A stretch of DNA of 64,000 nucleotides, from NCBI GenBank assembly GCA_010672785.1, contig JAAHFX010000007.1, positions 1 to 64,000 on the forward strand, read 5' to 3'. Made by a program: the position numbers and the translations under genes. This document shows positions 36,251 through 43,500 of the stretch, in pieces. The stretch comes from Sphaerospermopsis sp. SIO1G1. Its GTDB lineage: Bacteria; Cyanobacteriota; Cyanobacteriia; Cyanobacteriales; Nostocaceae. How positions within the stretch are numbered: position 1 is the stretch's first letter; the number at the start of each line of letters is the position of its first letter. A model generated the notes under the pieces. It saw nothing but the letters and a program-made list of their open reading frames with translations. It did not search any database and was not told the origin of the DNA.

Positions 36251-36325
36251 AAAAATAAAAAAAAGAGGGAAGAGCCGCTACCGCTAGCCAATCCCGTCTG
36301 CCGATCCTTTAAAGAGAGGAGAACA
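36251..36325 (-). ncRNA. Candidate minus-strand small RNA with intrinsic terminator
   Basis: Read on the minus strand, a GC-rich segment with a GCTA-GCGG-TAGC hairpin and flanking GGGA/TCCC ends in TTTTTTTTATTTTT. This looks like an intrinsic terminator, yet no minus-strand gene precedes it. It may be a small RNA, or part of the 5' region of upp on the other strand. The ACUCCUCACAC motif of Yfr1 is absent. Confidence 0.3.
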
Positions 36326-36474
36326 CTAAAATTCAATATAGCGTTAATTAAGAAAGTTTGTCAACTATTATTGAAAATAAATTTCAATAATTTTCAAGAA
36401 GCTATGAACACACGCCAAAAGAGTATGATAGGGTTTCAGTCTGTTAGGCTTTTTTAGATTAGGCGTTTTTGGCT

Positions 36475-37125
36475 ATGAATCAACGATTGCTGGTTTATGT
36501 TCCTCCCCATCCCCTCATTCAACATTGGTTAACTGTTGCGCGTGATGCTTCTACACCTTCAGTTTTATTTCGTTCCGCCATTACTGAGTTGGGTAGATGG
36601 TTAACTTATGAAGCATCCAGGGATTGGTTAGTGACTCAAGAAACTGTTGTAGAATCACCTTTAAGCTCTTGTCCAGGGACTGTGATTGATTCACAAATAC
36701 CTGTGGCAGTTGTACCAATTCTCCGTGCTGGTTTAGGTTTATTGGAAGGAGCGCAAACGATTTTACCATTAGCAAAAATTTATCATTTGGGCTTGCAAAG
36801 AAACGAAGAAACTTTAGAACCTTCATGTTATTTGAATAAACTGCCAGAAAAATTAGATCCACAAACAAGGGTGTTAATTACCGATCCGATGCTAGCTACA
36901 GGAGGATCTATAATGGCCACAATGGCGGAATTGATCCAAAGAGGAGTTAATCCAGCATTTACAAGAATTGTTTGTGTAGTTGCTGCACCCCCAGCTTTAC
37001 AAAAATTAAATGCTGCTTATCCAGAGTTGACTATATATAGTGCGACAATTGATGGCGAAATCAATGATAAGGGCTTTATTATTCCGGGACTGGGAGATGC
37101 TGGCGATCGCATTTTTGGAACTTAA
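36475..37125 (+). CDS. upp: Uracil phosphoribosyltransferase
   Basis: A 216-residue enzyme that makes UMP from uracil and PRPP (pyrimidine salvage). The PRPP-binding loop reads VLITDPMLATGGS and the N-terminal half has VPILRAGLGLLEGA, both typical of bacterial UPRTases. I prefer the ATG at 36475, giving MNQRLLVYVPPHPL, over an in-frame TTG two codons earlier. It is followed by a small membrane protein gene after about 70 bp. Confidence 0.9.
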   Translation: MNQRLLVYVPPHPLIQHWLTVARDASTPSVLFRSAITELGRWLTYEASRDWLVTQETVVESPLSSCPGTVIDSQIPVAVVPILRAGLGLLEGAQTILPLAKIYHLGLQRNEETLEPSCYLNKLPEKLDPQTRVLITDPMLATGGSIMATMAELIQRGVNPAFTRIVCVVAAPPALQKLNAAYPELTIYSATIDGEINDKGFIIPGLGDAGDRIFGT

Positions 37126-37193
37126 ACAATGGTTATCAGCCAGGAATATAGCCGAAATTTGCTGAATTTGCTTTTTTGAAGGTGGTGAAAATT

Positions 37194-37529
37194 ATGAGTC
37201 AAAAAGATGGTTTTGCTGGTGGCTTCTTATTTGGAACTATTGTTGGTGGTGTAGTTGGTGGGGTTTTGGGTACTGTATTAGCATCTCGTTGGGAAAATTC
37301 TTCAGAAGATGAAAACACCACAGAAGGTTCAACAGAAACAAGAAAAAGCAAAAGAAGACAGATGCGATCAGCCGGTAGTGAAGATATAGAAATGGAAAGT
37401 GCAAGGCGATCTTTAGAAGAGAAAATTGCCCAACTCAACGCCACTATTGATGATGTGCGAGATCAATTAGGTAATGTTAATGGTACATCTTCTGCAAAGG
37501 CTGAGAATTCTTTATCCCAAGATTCCTAA
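37194..37529 (+). CDS. Small glycine-rich membrane protein (YtxH/glycine-zipper type)
   Basis: Start taken at ATG 37194, preceded by AAGGTGGTG. The 111-residue product has one Gly-rich hydrophobic segment (about 7-30, GGFLFGTIVGGVVGGVLGTVL), a charged Ser/Thr/Arg stretch, then a C-terminal amphipathic coiled coil (about 65-95). This resembles YtxH-like proteins of cyanobacteria and firmicutes, of unknown function. It may share a transcript with upp. Confidence 0.75.
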   Translation: MSQKDGFAGGFLFGTIVGGVVGGVLGTVLASRWENSSEDENTTEGSTETRKSKRRQMRSAGSEDIEMESARRSLEEKIAQLNATIDDVRDQLGNVNGTSSAKAENSLSQDS

Positions 37530-37926
37530 AGAGGCAGGGTTTCAGAGGCATGGTTTCAGAGGCAGGGTGCAGGGTGCAGGGGGCGGGGAGAGAATTAAAA
37601 ATTCGTAATTCGTAATTCGTAATTCGTAATGCTCCCTATGGCTAACGCCACGCTGCGCTATCGGGAGAGCTTCGCTTACGTAATTCGTAATTCGTAATGC
37701 TCCCTTCGGGAGAGCTTCGCTTACGTAATTAAGAAATTTACCCAATCACCAATCACCAATCACCAATCACCAATCACCAATCACTTTTTCAGCAAGCCCT
37801 AAATAGAGGTTGTATGATGTAGAAAAATCTATCTTTAGATATGTCGAGGGGACTATCACGACATCAACTCGATTAAAATCAAGACATAAGACTGCATTTG
37901 ACTTTTACTAGAAAACCCATCTAACT
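37530..37926. repeat. Composite repeat region
   Basis: GCAGGGTGCAGG units (37545-37585), TAATTCG heptamers (from 37598), a long nested hairpin (37631-37680), more heptamers, a short hairpin (37699-37725), AATCACC units (37741-37787) and an AGCAAGCCCT MITE B end (37791-37800). The final 120 bp are the leader of the YggT gene. Confidence 0.85.
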
Positions 37927-38205
37927 ATGTATTTACTTTTTGAAACTTTAGCCAGTTTTGTGCAAATTTATAGCTATGTGCTAATCATCCGGGTTCTCTT
38001 AACCTGGTTTCCCCAAATTAATTGGTACAATCAACCCTTTGCTGCATTAAGTCAAGTTAGTGACCCCTATCTAAATCTATTTCGTAATATTATTCCCCCA
38101 TTGGGTGGTATTGACCTTTCCCCTATCTTAGCTTTTTTAGCGCTCAATGTTATTGGTAGTATTTTAGCTAATTTGAGCAGGATGGCATTTGTTCCAGGGA
38201 TTTAG
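37927..38205 (+). CDS. YggT family membrane protein
   Basis: A 92-residue protein with two hydrophobic segments (about 5-27 and 65-88) and the YggT/Ycf19 hallmark motif LTWFPQINWYNQPF, then DPYLNLFRNIIPP. Ycf19/YggT proteins are conserved in cyanobacteria and plastids; in plants the CCB3 relative helps haem attachment to cytochrome b6. The role here is inferred only from family. Monocistronic. Confidence 0.85.
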   Translation: MYLLFETLASFVQIYSYVLIIRVLLTWFPQINWYNQPFAALSQVSDPYLNLFRNIIPPLGGIDLSPILAFLALNVIGSILANLSRMAFVPGI

Positions 38206-38819
38206 TTTCACCACTCAATATGCAGGGTTGTAGCGAAAAGTTTTTCCGTCAAATCAAGGAACAGGTAATTGTTTTAGCCTAATTGTCACAATTGGAAGTT
38301 AAATAAAAGAGCAAGGTTTTCAAGTTCCTACCCTGAAAAACCAGGCATTTTTTGACCCTTAAAACGGCTATATTCCTGACTCCACAACCTTTTTCGCATT
38401 ATTTAGCCAGCCCTATATCAGTTTTGAGATGAGGGGTTTAGCATTGCTGAACCCCAATATTTTGTCTGACTGGGTGACAAGAGGGTAGTTAACTGGCTAA
38501 GTTACAGCGCTTTCCGGTGTAATGAGATACATTTTTGGCGGGCAAGATGCCCACCCCACAAGAGTTTCATCATTAGGGCTTGCTGTCCGCGTAGCGTGCC
38601 GTCAGGTATATAAACGTAAAACATTACAGGTCAAGGATTTGAGGCATTTTGAAATTAAACAAGTGCAAGATATTTGAGGATAAGCGCTTGAAAACCTTGC
38701 ACTTTTTCGACTTCGAGAGACGGAAAATAAGTATTTTAATTCTCCCCCTGCGCCCTGCACCCCGCTCCCTGCACCCTGCACCCTGCGCCCCTCTCCCTGC
38801 ACTCTGCCTAGTTACCCGA
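38206..38819. other. Intergenic region with dispersed repeats
   Basis: It holds a GGGGTTTAGCATTGCTGAAC palindrome (38432-38454), an inverted GTGGGGTGGGCATCTTGCCC module (38537-38568), a truncated MITE B (38575-38745) and CCCTGCACCCTGC units (38750-38805). No gene seen. Confidence 0.6.
38575..38745. mobile_element. MITE family B, copy 4 (right end lost)
   Basis: Left end AGGGCTTGCTGTCCGCGTAG and the central AAGTGCAAG...CTTGCACTT foldback are clear. The right terminal repeat has been replaced by simple repeats. Confidence 0.7.
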
Positions 38820-39266
38820 TCAGAAATTTTGTTCTCGTCTCACCATACCGCTAAAGCCAGAAGCTTTAAATTGCTTAAGTTTTAAAGGTGTGGGTTGATT
38901 TTCAGGTACTGATATTCTTAATTCAAAATCACTCACACCAGGGGGAACTTCAGGTATTGAACCTAAGCGAGTACGGTTTTGTAAAATGGGGTTATTGTTG
39001 GCATCATAAATTCGTCCAAAGATGTCTGCATCATATACTGTTTTGTAGGTACTGTTTTTTGCTTTACCTATGATCAAGAAACAATTTGCAGCAGCACCTG
39101 AACCATTACTCACAACAGCACCTTTTGCTAGTTCTGGTGGGCAATCCTTGTAAGATAAATCAGATAATTTAATTTTTGTAACAGCTTGGGCAGGGTTGGA
39201 AAAAGTCCAAGATAAGAAGACAATTAGGAAAGAGACAAAAATTAGCTTGATTGAGCGTAGTAGCAT
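38820..39266 (-). CDS. Secreted hypothetical protein
   Basis: Start placed at ATG 39266, because an AAGGTG lies about 8 bases upstream and the product then begins with a proper signal peptide (MLLRSIKLIFVSFLIVFLSW, likely cleaved after NPAQA). The mature part, about 120 residues, has two cysteines (DCPPELAKGAVVSNGSG and AANCFL) that could form a disulphide, then beta-rich sequence. I do not recognise the family. The stop lies close to a CCCTGCACC repeat. Confidence 0.7.
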   Translation of the reverse strand: MLLRSIKLIFVSFLIVFLSWTFSNPAQAVTKIKLSDLSYKDCPPELAKGAVVSNGSGAAANCFLIIGKAKNSTYKTVYDADIFGRIYDANNNPILQNRTRLGSIPEVPPGVSDFELRISVPENQPTPLKLKQFKASGFSGMVRREQNF

Positions 39267-39440
39267 AAAATACACCTTATATAATGAGGACTCACACGTG
39301 ATCAATTAAATCAATAACCCTCCTCTCCTTAAACTCTTAAGTTTTTACCTTCCATAATCAAAACTTCCTGGTGAAAGGTGGGAAGAGTTGAAAGTAAGTT
39401 TGCAATAATTGTCAATAGAAACCATGATTTGCAGGAGCTT

Positions 39441-40052
39441 ATGAATAGCGATGAGATTGAAGCTACCCTAATCACAGCTTTTAATAGTTGTGATGTAGCT
39501 GGCTATCCTCTCACTGATACGCAGAAACAAATAATGCTGCAAGTAGTCAAGCAAATTCAGAGTAGCTCAAATTCTAGAGTATCAGATACTGCTAATCCTT
39601 TGGATGAACTTACTCCAGAGGAGTTAGAGGAGTTTTTACAGTTTGTGAAAATACAGGAAGAACAAAACCGGACTTGGAAGGTGCAGTTATTGAATGATTG
39701 GTTATTGGAGCAAGATTCGGGTAAGGTGCAGTTTATTCGAGAAAATTATGGTTTACAGTGGTTAAGTCGGCTGGAATCTTACCATTTTGATAAGTATTCT
39801 TATTTTGAAGAAGCGCTCAAACTGAAAGTTGGCGATCGCATTGAGGTTTCTAATATTTTATGGGAATGGATACCAGAAAATGATCAGGAACAACGGGAAT
39901 GGTTTCCTTGTATGGTAATCCAGATATACGAACCGAATCATGAAGATGATGATTTTACTAATTGCTTGATCCGGTTTTTTAATGGGACTGAATATGAAAT
40001 TCAAGGTATGTATGAATGGAATCGTTATAATTGGCGCTGGCCACAAAGTTAA
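39441..40052 (+). CDS. Hypothetical protein with acidic/aromatic C-terminus
   Basis: Start at ATG 39441 is favoured by the AGGAG five bases upstream; a GTG at 39378 would add 21 residues. The 203-residue product has a helical first half (EELEEFLQFVKIQEEQNRTWK) and a second half rich in Trp, Tyr, Asp and Glu (GDRIEVSNILWEWIPENDQE, MYEWNRYNWRW). The latter looks like a small beta-barrel or Tudor-like fold, but I recognise no domain. No clear operon partner. Confidence 0.65.
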   Translation: MNSDEIEATLITAFNSCDVAGYPLTDTQKQIMLQVVKQIQSSSNSRVSDTANPLDELTPEELEEFLQFVKIQEEQNRTWKVQLLNDWLLEQDSGKVQFIRENYGLQWLSRLESYHFDKYSYFEEALKLKVGDRIEVSNILWEWIPENDQEQREWFPCMVIQIYEPNHEDDDFTNCLIRFFNGTEYEIQGMYEWNRYNWRWPQS

Positions 40053-40102
40053 TTTTCTCTACTCAAATCAGTATTTAAAAATTCAAAGCAATATATTTTT
40101 TA

Positions 40103-40134
40103 CCCCACCTCCCCATCACCCCATCACCCCACTT
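40103..40134. repeat. C-rich CCCCATCACCCC repeat
   Basis: A short tract of CCCCACCTCCCCATCACCCC units ending six bases before the next start codon. Same unit as at 17673 and inside ldpA. Confidence 0.8.
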
Positions 40135-40139
40135 AAAAA

Positions 40140-41078
40140 ATGTCATCAATATTTTCACCTGCACTTGTACAACAAATTAATAATCAAATAACGGATCAAA
40201 CTGGGGTGGAATTATATGTTTTAAGATTGGATATAATGCACCCAGAAATTAATGGGAATAAGTGGTTTAAACTAAAATATAACTTATTAGAAGCTGAGGA
40301 AAAAAAATACTCAAATATACTTACCTTTGGTGGAGCTTATTCTAATCATATTTTTGCTACTGCTGCTGCGGGAAATGAGTTTAATTTTCAGACTATAGGT
40401 GTCATTAGGGGAGAAGAGACTTTACCTTTGAACTCTACTCTGAGTTTTGCAGTTTCAAAAGGAATGAAAATAGTATATTGCGATCGCAAAACCTACCGCA
40501 GTAAAAACACCCTAGAATTACAAGCAGAATTAAAAGAACGCTTTGGAGAAATATTCATCATTCCCGAAGGTGGTTGTAACTTAAATGGTGTAAGAGGTTG
40601 TATAGAAATAATGGAGAATTTAGATGATTTTGATACTATTTGTTTAGCTTGTGGAACAGGTACAACCCTTGCCGGAATTTCTTTATCATTAAATCCACAA
40701 CAAAAAATTATTGGGTTTCCTGTATTAAAAGGTGGAAAATTTTTACAGACAGAAATTGTAGACTTAATCAACAATTATCTCCAATCTAATTTACCAAAAA
40801 AAGTAATTTATCCTGCACCTTGGCAATTAATCTACGATTATCATTTTGGAGGTTATGCCAAAATCAAACCAGAATTAATTACCTTTTGTCAAACCTTTCA
40901 GCAAGAACATCATATACCTTTAGATTATATTTATACCGGGAAAATGTTTTATGGAATCATGGAATTATTAAAACAGGGATTTTTTAACCCAGGTAAAATA
41001 TTATTAATACATACAGGTGGTTTACAAGGAAATATAGGTATAGAAGAAAAAATTATTCATAAACACATCAGGGTTTAG
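40140..41078 (+). CDS. PLP-dependent ACC deaminase / D-cysteine desulfhydrase family protein
   Basis: A 312-residue fold type II PLP enzyme. The Schiff-base lysine is in NGNKWFKLKYN (about residue 40) and phosphate binding is indicated by GGAYSNH and CGTGTTLAGI. It matches the 1-aminocyclopropane-1-carboxylate deaminase / D-cysteine desulfhydrase group; the two activities cannot be told apart here. The ACC deaminase reading is tempting because an ethylene-receptor-like kinase is in the same window, but most bacterial members are D-cysteine desulfhydrases. A repeat tract lies immediately upstream, with no good Shine-Dalgarno. Confidence 0.85.
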   Translation: MSSIFSPALVQQINNQITDQTGVELYVLRLDIMHPEINGNKWFKLKYNLLEAEEKKYSNILTFGGAYSNHIFATAAAGNEFNFQTIGVIRGEETLPLNSTLSFAVSKGMKIVYCDRKTYRSKNTLELQAELKERFGEIFIIPEGGCNLNGVRGCIEIMENLDDFDTICLACGTGTTLAGISLSLNPQQKIIGFPVLKGGKFLQTEIVDLINNYLQSNLPKKVIYPAPWQLIYDYHFGGYAKIKPELITFCQTFQQEHHIPLDYIYTGKMFYGIMELLKQGFFNPGKILLIHTGGLQGNIGIEEKIIHKHIRV

Positions 41079-41092
41079 CATTACTAAACCCC
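41067..41092. repeat. GGGTTTAGCATTACTAAACCC palindrome
   Basis: A near-perfect 8-bp stem (GGGTTTAG/CTAAACCC) overlapping the end of the PLP enzyme gene, between convergent genes. A close copy lies at 38432-38454. There is no T-run on the plus strand, so a terminator role is uncertain. Confidence 0.6.
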
Positions 41093-41111
41093 AGAAAAAA
41101 TCCAAACAACG

Positions 41112-41534
41112 CTATAAAGTCACACCATATTTTTTAGCAATTTCTACTAATTGATCATACTGATGTTGTGATGCTTTATTTAAAATTCCTTCCGCTTCAG
41201 TTGGCTCAGTACCATCTTTAGGAATTAAAAGTTTAACATAAATAGAAACAAAATCAACCATCGCTGCAACACCTGATAAATTATGTTGATTAGATTGTTT
41301 ACCAGCAATTACAGCTACTAAACCTGCACGAATAGGATCAGGTTTCACCTTCATAAATTGATCAATTAGTTGTTGAATATAATCTGCGGGTTCTAAATTT
41401 TGTAACTTAGTTTGATCAGGTTTAAAATCAAACCCTGCTGCTTGTGACTGTTCCAAAATACACCATTTTGTGAACTCTTGTAGTGCAGCATCAGGAACTT
41501 GAGAGAAATATTGGTACAGTTCTATATTAGACAC
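41112..41534 (-). CDS. Conserved hypothetical protein downstream of cupA
   Basis: A 140-residue, apparently soluble, mostly helical protein (SNIELYQYFSQVPDAALQEF, KPDPIRAGLVAVIAGKQ). There is no signal peptide or membrane segment. It is on the same strand as the ndhF3-ndhD3-cupA genes and follows cupA after 254 bp. In other cyanobacteria cupS occupies this position, but this sequence lacks fasciclin-type motifs, so I do not call it CupS. Function unknown. Confidence 0.65.
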   Translation of the reverse strand: MSNIELYQYFSQVPDAALQEFTKWCILEQSQAAGFDFKPDQTKLQNLEPADYIQQLIDQFMKVKPDPIRAGLVAVIAGKQSNQHNLSGVAAMVDFVSIYVKLLIPKDGTEPTEAEGILNKASQHQYDQLVEIAKKYGVTL

Positions 41535-41715
41535 AGGTTTACACCTATTATAAATTGTTAGATATTGAACTTTGATAGTTAAGTTATTTTGTTTACCGGA
41601 AACAAATCATTAACTATATAAAATGCAGTTTGATTGCATCAAGTTCAACCTAACTTACTGTTTAAAATACTTTTGTAATAGAACTGACAATCATAAATAT
41701 TTAGAGAGTGATTAT

Positions 41716-41774
41716 ATCCCCGACTTCTTTTATTTGTGTTCATAAATTTTGTATTTATTGGAGAAGTCGGGGAT
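41716..41774. repeat. ATCCCCGACTTCT foldback
   Basis: ATCCCCGACTTCT (41716-41728) pairs with AGAAGTCGGGGAT (41762-41774) across about 33 bases, giving a 13-bp stem just after the cupA stop codon. It may stabilise the transcript end or be a small dispersed element. No T-run. Confidence 0.7.
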
Positions 41775-41788
41775 CTGAGTATTAGTTA

Positions 41789-43111
41789 CTACCGATAATC
41801 TTGACTTTGAATACTCCGTAATTTCGCTGCATTTCGCATCCCATAATCAGCACGAGTGAAGCGATCCAACTGCATTTCAAAAAACTCACGATTCGCCTGC
41901 AAATGTTTAGGATTAAGATCATCTAAAGGATATAACAATGCAGTTCTTAAAGCTTGAATTACCGCCGATGTAACGTTATACATAGAACGTTGAAAAGTCA
42001 CACCCAACTGAATCAACATATCATCTTCACCACGACAATATTGTTGATAATAATCAACTAAATATTGGGGGAGGAAATGTAACATATCCTGCATTAATAA
42101 TGTGGGAGGAATACCCGCAGTTCCTACAGGAAATACATCAGCATAAAGAATACCATAATGGAAATCTTTTTGATCTTCAGGAACTTGTCCTGCTTGGGCA
42201 TTATAAGACTTTGTACCTCTAAATGGCGCAGTCCGGTAAAATACAGCTTCTACATAGGGTAAAGCTGCTTCATATAACCAAGTAAAACCCTTAGATTTAG
42301 GAATCACTTCATAACATTCACCATCAACATAGACATGGTGATAAATAGGACGACCGGCAATGGCAAAGATACCATTAATTAAGAAATTCATGGCATCAGG
42401 AACACCTTTAAAACCACCCTCATCATAAATATCCGACATTTCAAAAAATACCGGTGCCATCACTTCCCAAAAAAGTCCTAAATTAGAATAGTAAGACATC
42501 ATCCGGCACTGTTCCAAAAACATATCAGGAAACAGTTTATAAAGTCCCAACATTAAAGGGTTTTTCTTGAAGTAAGCCTTAATTGCCTGATCAGCATTAG
42601 CTTTATATTCATCTGAATCTAAATAGGCATCAAATTGATTAACTGGGGCATACATTTGGCGATGCCATAACATCGCTTGCATACAAGCTTCCGCAAATTC
42701 CATATTAATTCTGTCATGGAATAAATGATGAAAAATCTTGGGCATTTTCCCACTTTCACCCTTTTCCATAAATTCCAAAAGTTCCGGATGTGCAGTAGCT
42801 TCACCACGCCAAATTCTTAAATCTGCATCATCACCTGCATAATGGTTATGTAAATCTAAATATTCTTGAGGTAAAAAGTATTTAAAAGCGGGAAGAGGGT
42901 TTAAAAATACTTGTTCGGCAATATACAGTAGATCTCGCCAGTAGAAATCCATCGGTACAGCATAAGCTTTATAAATACCGATGATTTGCATTAAGTTTTC
43001 TGGGGTATCTGGTAACATAGAACCGCCAGCCTCTAAACGGTAAATTATATCAGCAAATTCATGAGTAGAAGGTGGGATTTGTGTGGTTGGTTTATCAGGA
43101 GTTTGTACCAT
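41789..43111 (-). CDS. cupA: CO2 hydration protein CupA (ChpY)
   Basis: A 440-residue protein of the CO2 hydration (ChpX/ChpY) family, specific to cyanobacterial NDH-1 CO2-uptake complexes. It is rich in aromatic and His residues (FHHLFHDRINMEFAEACMQA, YHHVYVDGECYEV), which include candidates for the metal site. It docks on NdhD/NdhF at the thylakoid membrane and hydrates CO2 to bicarbonate vectorially. The length and the neighbours (a 500-residue NdhD and an NdhF) fit the low-CO2-inducible CupA rather than the shorter constitutive CupB; this assignment is inference. It is separated from ndhD by 389 bp of repeat-filled DNA. Confidence 0.85.
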   Translation of the reverse strand: MVQTPDKPTTQIPPSTHEFADIIYRLEAGGSMLPDTPENLMQIIGIYKAYAVPMDFYWRDLLYIAEQVFLNPLPAFKYFLPQEYLDLHNHYAGDDADLRIWRGEATAHPELLEFMEKGESGKMPKIFHHLFHDRINMEFAEACMQAMLWHRQMYAPVNQFDAYLDSDEYKANADQAIKAYFKKNPLMLGLYKLFPDMFLEQCRMMSYYSNLGLFWEVMAPVFFEMSDIYDEGGFKGVPDAMNFLINGIFAIAGRPIYHHVYVDGECYEVIPKSKGFTWLYEAALPYVEAVFYRTAPFRGTKSYNAQAGQVPEDQKDFHYGILYADVFPVGTAGIPPTLLMQDMLHFLPQYLVDYYQQYCRGEDDMLIQLGVTFQRSMYNVTSAVIQALRTALLYPLDDLNPKHLQANREFFEMQLDRFTRADYGMRNAAKLRSIQSQDYR

Positions 43112-43500
43112 TTTTATTTCCTATATTGATGAATATATCAAGCAGATTCGCTCTAGGTGCAGAGAGGTTTTAGATGTGAGTGAATTTTTGTTTTTCCTCG
43201 TTTCCATACTCTGTATGAGAATGAAGTTGAAAGGCTCTACCTCTTACAGTAGATTTCGTTGCTATGATGTACAAATCATAATCATGAAACTCTGGTGGGG
43301 TGGGCATCTTGTGTGGGGTGGGCATCTTGCCCGCCCACAATATACCTCATGACACGGGATTTGAGATTGCTTCCTTTCGTCGCAATGACAGTATTTGGAG
43401 TAAGTTTTGCGTAAGTACTGATTTTTAAAAAAGTCTGCCTTTTTTCCCAAGACGGAGTCTCTGTGATAGTATTCCCAGTCTGAGACTGGGAACAAGATTA
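43112..43500. other. Repeat insertion between ndhD3 and cupA
   Basis: It contains a GTACAAATCATAATCATGAA...GTGGGGTGGGCATCTTG module (43269-43345, partly duplicated) and the right half of a MITE A (43362-43419). The cupA leader and Shine-Dalgarno area lie at the left. No gene on either strand. Confidence 0.65.
43362..43419. mobile_element. MITE family A, copy 6 (partial)
   Basis: GAGATTGCTTCCTTTCGTCG interior and right end TGCGTAAGTACT. Same subfamily as copies 5 and 7; left end missing. Confidence 0.65.

Larger units (their letters stand above)
35859..36474. other. Intergenic region between crtH and upp
   Basis: It contains the AGTTATC array (35886-35961), a MITE A (36063-36153), a CCTAGCCTCATGAATAA repeat (36161-36220) and a candidate minus-strand RNA with terminator (36251-36325). 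The upp leader occupies the last 140 bp. Confidence 0.6.

Noticed and set aside
36469..36474. TTG start of upp giving two extra residues
   Set aside because: ATG at 36475 is in frame and is the more usual start. No Shine-Dalgarno distinguishes in favour of TTG.
38602..38885. Overlapping open frames on both strands
   Set aside because: They translate a truncated MITE B and CCCTGCACC repeats, and the plus-strand one runs into the secreted protein gene.
41112..41534. cupS assignment for the gene after cupA
   Set aside because: The position fits, but no fasciclin-domain motifs are visible, so it was left as hypothetical.
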